Source: Beroe ovata
Taxonomy: Eukaryota > Ctenophora > Nuda > Beroida > Beroidae
Direction of reading: 5' to 3'
Assembly: GCA_946803715.1 (NCBI GenBank)
Contig: CAMPET010000022.1
Location: 336,511 to 400,510 of the forward strand
Length of the DNA: 64,000 bases
Made by a program: the position numbers and the translations under genes. This document shows positions 34,880 through 44,220 of this stretch, one piece after another; positions within the stretch are counted from its first letter, which is position 1; each line of letters starts with the position of its first letter. Under the pieces are notes generated by a model. The model had not been told where the DNA came from and did not search any database. It saw only the letters and a list, made by a program, of their open reading frames with translations.

Positions 34880-35361
34880 ACCAGTTCATTGCAACTCTCA
34901 AACTTCGATATATCGGAGTAAACAGATTCGATTTATGGATGTTGATGAATAAATTCGATTCTGGTGAAATCAGATACTAACGAGTGAAGATGGAGTTGAA
35001 TTATTGCATTCCCAAAAGTTATTCCCGACGAACAGAAATATCGATGTTATGAGTGCGATCGGTGCGATTAACATTTCATGTATTTAGATCTATACCTCGA
35101 TACGAGTGTTCTGAAAGAATTCGGTGATTTTAGAAAATTTGGCTTAAGGGATAAGATTATTCACATTGATAAAAGCTTTACTTTATTTCATTTAATTTGG
35201 AAAAGTCGAATTTTTTATTTGATCTACCTTGGTAAATTTTAGTTTATCCTGTTGTGTCTCCAATTGTTTCAGCCTCATGCGATTCCCAGAACATTTGCGT
35301 ATCTCAGAATTACTTCTTTCTAGTTTTCCCCGTTCATTATTCCTTTCTCTCTTGTTTAGCA

Positions 35362-35934
35362 ATGTCTAAGGGAACAACAATCAAGGAGGCTCTGGCAGCT
35401 TGGGAGGCAAAGTCTGGAGAGAAAGCAGCTGAGGCTGAAGAGATCAAGTTGTTATGTCAGATTCCATCCATAGAGAAGATGGATGCATCCCTGTCTACCC
35501 TCACTAATTGCAAGAAATTGTCACTGTCCACCAACGGTATCGAGAAAATAACCAACCTTAACGGGCTGAAATCCCTTAAGATTCTGTCCTTGGGACGGAA
35601 TAATATCAAGAGTTTCAGTGGACTCGAGCCCGTTGGAGACACCCTGGAGGAGCTATGGATCAGTTACAATCTCATTGAGAAAATGAAGGGTATCGGGGTT
35701 CTGAAGAAGCTCCAAGTACTGTTCATGTCTAACAATCAAGTCAAGGATTGGAGTGAGGTACAGAAATTGTCGGAGTTGCCGTGTTTAGTGGATCTGAACA
35801 TGGTGAACAATCCTATCGAGGAGAAACATTCTCTGGACGGGACATGGAGGGGAGAAATTGAGAAGAAGCTGATGAAATTGAAGAAATTGGATGGTATCCC
35901 AATTGTCAGGCAGGATGATGAGGAAGAAGGCTAG
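35362..35934 (+). CDS. DNAL1: Axonemal dynein light chain 1 (LC1)
   Basis: 190-residue leucine-rich-repeat light chain that binds outer-arm dynein heavy chain (gamma in Chlamydomonas) and microtubules in motile cilia. The start is the ATG at 35362 ([20 protein letters not shown]), directly after the acceptor-like tttgtttagca. An in-frame upstream ATG at 35254 adds a hydrophobic leader absent from the family and is probably 5' UTR or intron. Family hallmarks are [63 protein letters not shown] and [11 protein letters not shown], ending [18 protein letters not shown]. Length equals that of animal LC1. The coding region is a single exon, unusual in this window, so a 5' UTR intron or a retrocopy origin is possible. 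Confidence 0.97.
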   Translation: MSKGTTIKEALAAWEAKSGEKAAEAEEIKLLCQIPSIEKMDASLSTLTNCKKLSLSTNGIEKITNLNGLKSLKILSLGRNNIKSFSGLEPVGDTLEELWISYNLIEKMKGIGVLKKLQVLFMSNNQVKDWSEVQKLSELPCLVDLNMVNNPIEEKHSLDGTWRGEIEKKLMKLKKLDGIPIVRQDDEEEG

Positions 35935-36374
35935 AGAGAAGAGGTGCCCCAGTGATGTCAGACTATTTCTATAACACGGACTTTGATGTGCCAATTATCA
36001 TTCCTTGATATGATATCGAGTTATGCCCTACGTTTTTTTCTCCCATATTTCGGTTAGCCCCCATGCGTACTTCCAATCCCTGACCATTCGAAGAAAAATG
36101 CGAATGTGACTATCGGGTTTATCATTTGGTGCCAAAATTTCGTGCCAAGTTTTGCGAGCAAGAAAAACAATGCTGCGAGAGTTTTATTGAGTTATTATGT
36201 AAATAATTTGATTGTAACTTGGTTCAAACCCGCTTATTATTAGGTAATCTATTCCTTATCTAATCCACGGTTTGTCTAATTAAATGAAACGTTTTCTAAA
36301 ACAAAATTTAGGGAAATTAAAAAACAAATTCACTCATTTAGATTTCTAACTTGTCATAGTCCAATGAACTTGTC
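35935..36374. other. Intergenic between DNAL1 and DRC3
   Basis: About 440 AT-rich bases separate the two same-strand ciliary genes. It holds the DNAL1 3' end and the DRC3 promoter. No repeat family or gene is recognised. Confidence 0.6.
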
Positions 36375-39300
36375 ATGAACCGGCTATATGATACGGTCGA
36401 ACCGACGGTTATTGATGAAGAGCTACTGAAACAATGCATCGAGGAGCAGGGGCCAGCAAACGAGGCAGGGAGAATTGCAAAGAAAGAGGGACTCGATTTT
36501 AGCGAAGTGGAAAGTTTGAGATTGGATTTTAAAAGTAAGGTTGGCGATCGGTATGCCATATTTCATTGTTTTTGGAAAAGATGGACTTCGATTCTATATA
36601 ATATATTCGATTCTATAACTTTGCTTGTTCTACAGATATTTTAAAGATTGATAACATTTGGTTCTTCACGAATCTCGTGAAACTGAACTTGGACAATAAC
36701 ATCATTGAGAAGATACAGAATCTTGATTCTCTTGTTCATCTCGAATGGCTAGGTGAGTATTTATTAGTGACAGATTAACATACGTTCCAACAAATATAAC
36801 CTAGCCGTTATCAGTTATAGTCGTTAGTATAACACAAAGCTTGTATGTACTTATGTATTACACAAAGTAAGTATTGAACGAAGACTCACTGCGAGAAAGG
36901 AAGTAGATAAATCATGAATACATCTACCCAGCGATCCTTAATCCTTATTAATCGAATTCATAATGAACTTTCTGGAATTCGGTCCAAACATATCAAATTT
37001 CCTTACTCCCCAGAACAGTTCTTCTGCATGATTTCGTGGAGTTAAAACACTCTAATTACAGACTTATCGTTCAACAACATTGAGAAGATCGAAGGTCTGG
37101 ACAAACTGACTAAACTAAAGGATCTCACGTTGTACAATAATCAGATAACTGTTCTGGAAAACATGGACAAACTTGTGAACTTGCATGTGTTTAGTATTGG
37201 AAACAACAACCTTTCTCAAATCGATAATGTAAGTGATTGTTTATATTCTTGTGATTCACTTCGTTTAACTCCGAATGAGGCTTGGAATGGCGAGGATTGA
37301 CAAACGGTACAATGCGACAAACCCGCCTAAAAGGGTCTTCTCGTTGTTATAGAAACCGATCAAAACTATATAAAAAGTACATTTTTCAGCAGCTAAAACT
37401 AGCAAAAGGTGTGCGTGCGCTGCGCGCGTGGCGCGCAGTTCTGTCTTTAGTTTGTACGTGAAAACATAGCATAACATGATAACATAGCATAACATAGCAT
37501 AACATGATAACGATAGCATGTTTTGGCTATGCTTTGTATCGTAATACTGCTACAGGTGGTTTATCTGAGAAAGTTCAAGGAATTGCAGTGTTTGAATGTA
37601 GCTGGAAATCCATTCGCTCAAGGAGACTACAAGTCATACGTAGTCGCTCATCTTCCAGCCATAACTTACCTTGACTTCAGACTTGTCAGCAACCAGATGG
37701 TAATTGATTCATTCTCGTGATTTTACTCAAGATGGTAATTGTCAGTCAATCAAAATATTCTTTTTTCCATAGAGAGAGGAAGCAATAGCACAATTCCAAG
37801 ATGCTATTGATGTGATTGAACATAATGAACGCGATGAACAGAAGAAAACAGAGCAGGAAAAAGCAAGGCTCGTTCAAGAGAAACAACTCAGGGTGATTGT
37901 CTTGATTGAGAAATATCCATTTCCTGCGTTCTCGACCTATTAGCCATGAGATGCGATTGTTGTCTTCTTTTTTACGAATTTTCTGAAAATCCAGGAAGCA
38001 TTCGCCGATGGTTTCATCAACGGGCAACTATTCGACGATCTGTTCCTGGAAGACGTTGACGGACCCAAGCTCAACCAACTTCCTCAAATGGTGGAATCAT
38101 TCGACTTGTACAAATCCAAATTCTGTAAGATATGCGACGAGCTCATTGCCTTCGCTCTGAAGGAGGCAGAGAGCAGGGATTCAGAGAAGAGTTTGTTCAA
38201 CTCTGCGGTTAACAAGGCCAAAGAAGCAGACAAGGCCCAGGGAGTGAAGTTGATCAACGAGTTTCTGGCGTACAAGAAAAAGGTTCAATTCTCTCTCCCC
38301 ATGTTTGGTTTGGTGATACCCCTCATATAACAACCCGCATTTGTGTTATTCAGCTAATCTAACTGCGTCCCAGACACTCACTGAGATGGGTCAGATTAGT
38401 GATGCCCGAGTCATGGATCAGAAGATATCGGAGCTCCAAGAGGAGCTGAACACAGTCTGGGATACACTGATGGGCTACGAGTTGCAACTCGCGGAACAGC
38501 TTGAAGTGGGTACCGATTCATTTCAGATATGTCCATTGTTCATGGTCTTGATTCAATGAGGAGAATGATTTACACGCATAAAGTAACTCCTTCATCTCAT
38601 TCACTCACCGTGGTATGGCTTTATCTTGACGGAAATAATCTCAGGAAGTGAACAAAGACTTCGAACGAACGATTAGTGACATGTCGGGTACATTCACAGA
38701 GACGATACAGAACTACTTTACACAGGTTTGATTATATGTATTGATTAGATGTTTGATAAGATTTATTGATTGATCTATCACCCATTTTGTGAAGTTATAT
38801 CCGGTACTATAGTCCCAATGTCTCATTCCAATTCCTCATATTATGTCTGACCCTACCCCACAGTGCAGAGAGTTGGAACTGATGCATCATGATAAACTTA
38901 CCGAAACAGCACTCTTGATCATGGAGAAAGTCGTGAAAAATGAGTTAGATGAGGAACTCCCTGAAGACCTGAGATTGGTAAGCTTCACAAATCTTCTCTC
39001 ATCGACATCGACTATGAATTTCGTATGGTTTTACTATTTTATATCATTTTTACGGAATTTATGAGAGTCAACTTAATCATCTTATAATCGGTTGCAGCTG
39101 TTTGTTGATAAGGACACCATCACAAATGCCGTGAACACGTCACACGACCTTCACAACCAGAGGATCGACAACAAGGTAATATATATATCATATCTACCTG
39201 TTCATGTTGGTCCCTCTCTGGATGCCAGGGTGTGGTCACTGGTCATCACCGATACCGATATAACTGATACCTCCTTCTCATGTTCCAGGAGGATGAGATA

Positions 39301-39450
39301 ATAACCCGGGTAGCCAACACCAAGGAGAGTTATAATGCCCGGATACAGGAGGGTGAGGTACAGAGGAATCGACACCGTGTTGCAGAGATCAACCATTTCT
39401 TGGAAAACATACGAGATGAATTGGAGCAGTACGAAAATTTGGACAGATAA
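36375..39450 (+). CDS. DRC3: Dynein regulatory complex subunit 3 (LRRC48)
   Basis: Component of the nexin-dynein regulatory complex that links doublet microtubules in motile cilia. Eleven exons reconstruct nearly the whole protein. The start [20 protein letters not shown] (36375 to about 36533) parallels the family N terminus. Leucine-rich repeats follow: [20 protein letters not shown] (about 36636-36751), [20 protein letters not shown] (about 37062-37228) and [20 protein letters not shown] (about 37556-37699). Coiled-coil exons are at about 37774-37891, 37996-38282, 38374-38506, 38645-38726 and 38863-38979 ([12 protein letters not shown]), then [20 protein letters not shown] (about 39098-39175), and a final exon reading [15 protein letters not shown] with TAA at 39448-39450. 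No disabling change is seen. It lies 440 bases downstream of DNAL1 on the same strand. Confidence 0.95.
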
Positions 39451-39760
39451 ACTCAGGAATGATTCCTGGGGTAATGGATAGCTATGCAAATCTTTATTGG
39501 AGACGGACCATTTCTCGACATAACAGTGGGGAAAACCTTTTCGGAAGCCAAATATATTACTCGATGTATAACGATGTACCATATGCCATGCCATGGCCCA
39601 CGGCCATGCATTCATGCAATTCTTCAATTCTGAATTCAATACTACATAAATGTATTTTACAATTTGTGTGGCTGCTATACTGCTTCATGCATTACTGCTA
39701 TACTAGAATTAAAACGGAGCATAGCTATCCTGCATTATCGTACTGTGTATGCATTGCATA

Positions 39761-39882
39761 TTGCCTGGCGATGCTAGGCCCAGCTGACGCGAGCCGCGAA
39801 GCGGCGAGCGACAGCTCGTCTGAGAATGATTTGCGGCGCGCGCGCAATGGAATTCTCGACAGGGGCTATCATCGACAGCCAA
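39761..39882 (+). mobile_element. 122-bp MITE, TTGKCTGGCGATG family, 9-bp target duplication
   Basis: Begins ttgcctggcgatgctaggcc and ends ggggctatcatcgacagccaa; the two ends are inverted copies. The exact 9-mer cattgcata flanks it at 39752-39760 and 39883-39891. Confidence 0.88.
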
Positions 39883-40348
39883 CATTGCATACAGCACAGC
39901 TAGGCTGACTTTTTTCTAGAATTCCTTTTTTAATTCCTTTTTCAAGGCAGACGGCCCTATACTATTTTATATACCGTCCGGCGCTGATCGGCCGGGCCGG
40001 GGCCAATTGCAGGATTTGAGATTTCTCCATATACCCAGGGCCGTGGCCCTCCTCCGCGGTAAAACTAAATAGTGTCATATTTCCACGTTCAACGTTGCCG
40101 CGTGATCTGACCCGGTCAGTGGCCGGCCATGCCATGGCCATATTGACCCAATTTTAATGTACAAGTCCCACGATCTAAAAATAAGTTTGTGCGGTTGTGC
40201 CGCGTTGCTTGTCTACCATCTAGATCTACGAAAGGCTCGGGTTTTGCGCGTGCCGCTTACGTTCGCGTTATACTGACGCCGCGCTCGCGTCAGAGAGCCA
40301 AGCTCTAGCATCGCCATTCGCCAAGCAACTGCAACCACTGGTTGAACC

Positions 40349-40557
40349 TTGTAGGATTTCACCCTACGCCGCGCTACCCTTGCTGGCGGGATTTTATTTG
40401 TAGGATTTTACCCTACCGTCGGTGCGCGCGATTTTCAATCCGCCCCGATTATATTGCCAGGGATAAAATCCCGCCAGCAAGGGTAGGGTGAAATCCTACA
40501 AGATTTTATCGGGGCGGATTGAAAATCGCGCGCACCGACGGTAGGGTAAAATCCTAC
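40349..40557. mobile_element. Nested TTGTAGGATTT MITEs: one copy inserted in another
   Basis: The outer copy is split into 40349-40397 (ttgtaggatttcaccctacg, then ctggcgggattttat) and 40502-40557 (gattttatcggggcggattg, then gtagggtaaaatcctac). The inner copy is 40398-40501, starting ttgtaggattttaccctacc and ending ggtgaaatcctacaa. The 8-mer gattttat of the outer copy is present on both sides of the inner one (40390-40397 and 40502-40509): a target-site duplication made inside the same element family. The outer copy abuts a fragment of the TTGTCTGGCGATG family starting at 40558. Confidence 0.87.
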
Positions 40558-40616
40558 TTGTCGGGCGATGCCAGACCGCTGATGCAAGCCGCGAAGCGGC
40601 TTGCGTCAGCAAGGGT
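40558..40616 (+). mobile_element. Fragment of TTGTCTGGCGATG-family MITE
   Basis: Reads ttgtcgggcgatgccagacc followed by the gccgcgaagcggc hairpin; the distal end is missing. Confidence 0.65.
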
Positions 40617-41398
40617 CTGGAGAAAATGGTACGGCGGCGCGGCTCAGCCGCGCGCAGCTTAATTCGGGTCTTTTACTTTGGAAAGATTTGCTAGTAATAA
40701 GGCGAAAGTTGAGTACAGTTCAGGTAATACCGGAAAATGAATTACAATTCTATGTATGGGAATCTGGTGCCAAATGTTACGAAAATCGTTTAGTTAGACT
40801 CAGCCAATAGTAATATCAATTAAAGTATGAAATGTTGTAAAAAGTGGAAAGGGAGAAGCTGACGAGGAAGGAGGGATAAGCTGAATGAGGGGGACTGTAA
40901 AAAAGAACGGTGGGACAGACGTGAAGAGAGGTAAGAACNTGCTATTTTTCTGTAATTTTTCAAAAGAAGGGAAACGACAGATGCAATGCGCGGCGTTCCC
41001 TATCAGTAAAACAGTCATATCTCTTCATCCATTGCTTTAATTTCATCAGTTTTTGCATCATTGCAATCACTGAATTTAGAGCTTTCATATGGTATATAAT
41101 ATGATGTAAGTCATTTAGAAAAATTTTTGTCGATTTTCAGGACGCGCGCCGCAAAAAATTTACCACCAAATTTTGGTGGTAAATTTTATCATATTCCATA
41201 GACCCTGTCTGAGGATAAGTTGCGCGCGCGCGCGACGAAATTCTCGACAGGGTCTATCATCGATCGACAAAATCCTACAAGTTGAACCAGCAACGCAAAC
41301 CAGCAACGCGAACGCGCCGCTTGAGTAGCTTTGCGCCATGCCAGGCGCCTTTGCAGCTGAGTTATAGGGTTTTTCCCAACCGTCGGCGCCGCGCAATT

Positions 41399-41477
41399 TT
41401 GCCGGATGTTATATCTGTCCAATGCTTTTTGAGTGCGCGGCGCGCGAAAGAAACGGTGGACATATAACATCCGGCAA
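41399..41477. mobile_element. 79-bp inverted-repeat element, TTGCCGGATGTTATA
   Basis: The left end ttgccggatgttatatctgt and right end acatataacatccggcaa are inverted copies of about 20 bases with a short GC-rich centre. No target duplication is clear. The TTG...CAA termini resemble the other families. Confidence 0.65.
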
Positions 41478-41546
41478 TTTGAATCAGCATTGAGCGGTCT
41501 ATAGCAATTTTTTCACTGCTGCTTGTAGTGAAGTGAAATTCTTGAC

Positions 41547-41652
41547 TGTTCCCGCGCTGCGTGACCCAAATACTCCGCGCGCGCTGCGCGTCTCCGTGGT
41601 TTCTACGACTTTTCAGTTCACTGAGTAGAACAGGGGCGCGCAACGTGTGCAC
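41547..41652 (+). mobile_element. 106-bp element, TGTTCCCGCG family, 9-bp target duplication
   Basis: Runs from tgttcccgcgctgcgtgacc to gcgcaacgtgtgcac and matches 2586-2697. The exact 9-mer attcttgac is present at 41538-41546 and 41653-41661. The terminal inverted repeats are weak, unlike the other families. Confidence 0.8.
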
Positions 41653-41863
41653 ATTCTTGACAGAGTCTGGATTGACAGATAGAGTAGAAATGGGGCACGC
41701 AATTGCAACAGTGCAACGTTGTGACGCCGTGACTATACTTTGGTTTTGAATTTCGAATTCCGATGGAGAATGCATGTTTGAAAGAAAACAGTGGGTGGGA
41801 AATTTCGACAGTAAAGTCGTTATAAAGCTGTATCATTGTCCATTGAGAGTTTGACATTAAAAC

Positions 41864-43440
41864 TCAGAAGTCAATTCCCACAAAATATTTCTCAGTGCCA
41901 TCATCCAAGTCTGATCGCTCATCATTGAAAAAGTAGCAAGATTCAATAGAAGTGTTCCGTTTGATAAGTGTGTAAGTTGGGAAATAGTTGTTAATATTTT
42001 GTTTATAAAACATGGTTGCCTCAGGATATTGGTTTCTATTCTTCCGTGCTTCTTCTACAAAGAAGTTTGCCAGGTATTGAGTCAAGAGAATTGCATTCTG
42101 TGAATGAGGTATATCAAAATATACTGACCATTCAAATGCATTTTTTTCGGGATGGAACTGTGATGCATATATTGGGAACTTCTTGTGCTCCACTAATGCA
42201 GTGTACTCTTTTTCATGACTATCCCAAGCAACTGCCAGCAAATTGAATTTGTTATGCAGTAGACCCTTGTCATCCTCTATCATTGATCTGTCAATACAGT
42301 AGTTATGGGAGTTGTAAGTCAACTCCTCTACTTGAATTGCTTGGTAAAGTTTGCTATCAATGTCCTTGAGCAATCTAGAATCCTGTGCACCCTGTGGAAA
42401 TGATAGAATAAACATCATTATCAACTTGATATGGCAAATTCTGGCTGTTGTTTTTATACATACATCTGTCACAGTTAAGTTGCTGGCCCTGTGTGCATCA
42501 CATTCAAACATGACATCACTTCTAGGTAAGTTGGACCCAGCAGCAGCATAGAGAATGGCTTCAAACCCTGTTGAAAACTGGTAAATTAACTTTCCATCAA
42601 GCAAAGGATGATTAACTGATCATAATGAATTGTAAGGATTTGAAATATGCAACAATGGGAACAATAATGTCCTTTTTCATGCATGCTGCATAGAGCATGA
42701 GGTTTCTCAATTTGGTATTGCCTAAGTGATCTAAAACAAGTGAAGTGGTCAATAGAGGATGATTGAACTGTGGCTCTCCTATTGATTTATCACAGTATGA
42801 ATGTAGATACCTATACTAAAAACATAGTTAGGTTTATTCTCACCTAGGCAAGTTCCCCAAAGTGGGAAATATGTGCCATTTCCATTGGTGTCAAGTGTCC
42901 ATTCATAAATGAATTTAGCTGCTTCAAAGTATTGGGACTCTGGAAACATCTATAGATTCTCAGTATCAGTGAAATGGTGCACGGTTCACTCAATTTGAAC
43001 ACTTTTCACTCAATTGTATTCATTATTTAAAGCGAGAGCTTACCTGGGCACCTCCAGGAAACAGTACCCCATTCACTGAATGTAGAGTCCTATTCAGTGT
43101 ATCTGCATCGGATGAATCAAAGATTGGTACAACCTGGGCACCTAAGCAGAATTAGAAATTAAAGAGAGTCATGTGGAATTGGTTTGTTTCCCTTATTTGG
43201 GGTGATGTATGAGAAAATACCTGCCATTTCTATGAACTTGACATATGATGCTCCAATATAAGAGTTGCCGAACTCCTTGTACTCCAAATACGTCCTTTGT
43301 GCCAGAATTCCTATAACAGGTCTTTTGTAGCTGTCTGGATAGTAGTTCTTTGTTGTGGTAACTCTTACTGGGGAAGTGCTTGATATTGCAAGCAATGTCA
43401 GTGTAATGACAAGCCAATATACCCAGCAGACCATAACCAA
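41864..43440 (-). CDS. GGH: Gamma-glutamyl hydrolase (folylpoly-gamma-glutamate hydrolase)
   Basis: Lysosomal or secreted class-I glutamine-amidotransferase-like peptidase that trims polyglutamate from folates. Exon 1 (about 43217-43440) encodes a signal peptide (VCWVYWLVITLTLLAISSTS) and RPVIGILAQRTYLEYKEFGN. Then VVPIFDSSDADTLNRTLHSV and NGVLFPGGAQ (about 43045-43140), and FPLWGTCLG with the nucleophile Cys (about 42842-42955). Next are FEAILYAAAG and further residues (about 42464-42568). The last exon (41864 to about 42391) contains YASQFHPEKNAFEW with the catalytic His and a Glu two residues later. It continues LANFFVEEARKNRNQYPEA and ends KYFVGIDF at a stop at 41864-41866. Length and residue order fit the family, and nothing appears broken. 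Confidence 0.94.
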
Positions 43441-44220
43441 CTAGCTAAAATGGTATGATGTTACTTTGTTTGGAGAAGAAACGTTTCAACCCTAACATGA
43501 CAAAATAGGAAAAAACCGAAGTGAAAGAAGACATTTGAGCATCGTATATCAGTGAGATGCGAATTCGATTATAAGGAGCAAGGCAATAAAACACCTTGCC
43601 TTTATTATCTACACATCTACCTCATTAAGATCTTTTTAGCACAAGATTGCTATGTTTCGCAGCAATTAGGTTATCATAACAGCGCAAAATCTAGCAGAGC
43701 ACGGCTGAAACTTGTGGCTTTAAATGGTGTCATGGATTGTACAAACGTATGAACATTTTCATTAATAAATGTTCTTTCTCGTGACATGCGTCTCAAATAT
43801 CGCATGCCTTATGAAGTTCTCAAGTTACAAGACAACTTTCCAATGCACTGCCCTTCCAATTTTTGGGGGAAATCCCAACTTTTTGTTTTTTTGAGCTAGC
43901 AGGAGTCTAATTCATAACTTTAACTTCGACCAATTCGTCTCAAGTGGGTTTACGGTTTCACTGCCTAAACCTGGATGTGAACACCTATGTGTTTCCCACC
44001 CGCTGCTATGGTAACAGCTGGCAGTGTCATGAGACACTGGAGCAGTGAGTTGACTGCTAAATTCTACCACGCGGCCGAGCGGTGTTTCTAGCGGTCCCGG
44101 CTTAAATAACACCCCTGTGATAATGCTATTCGCATTGTTGTATCTTTTATTCTTGCTTCACACTAGCCGGACAATTCCGATTGCACAACTGAGATTTCTT
44201 CTCACTATAACACTGCAGCA
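43441..44220. other. Divergent intergenic region, GGH and Tudor/Schlafen-like genes
   Basis: The two genes are transcribed away from each other across this stretch. 43910-44110 contains a GC-richer segment with an open frame on the minus strand (66 codons) without recognised homology. A short gcggccgagcggtg motif near 44072 resembles a tRNA D-arm box but has no cloverleaf. No repeat family from elsewhere in the window is seen. Confidence 0.5.

Larger units (their letters stand above)
39451..41863. other. Repeat island between DRC3 and GGH
   Basis: Tail-to-tail intergenic region between DRC3 (+) and gamma-glutamyl hydrolase (-). It contains several small elements, listed separately, and a half copy of the TTGTCTGGCGATG family at about 41196-41272. 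No gene is recognised. The long open frames here cross GC-rich repeats. An n lies at 40939. Confidence 0.7.

Noticed and set aside
35254-35361. Upstream in-frame ATG giving DNAL1 a 36-residue hydrophobic leader
   Set aside because: LC1 proteins lack a leader, and an acceptor-like sequence directly precedes the conserved [11 protein letters not shown] start.
44055-44110. tRNA-like D-arm motif gcggccgagcggtg
   Set aside because: No matching acceptor stem, anticodon arm or T-loop could be placed around it.
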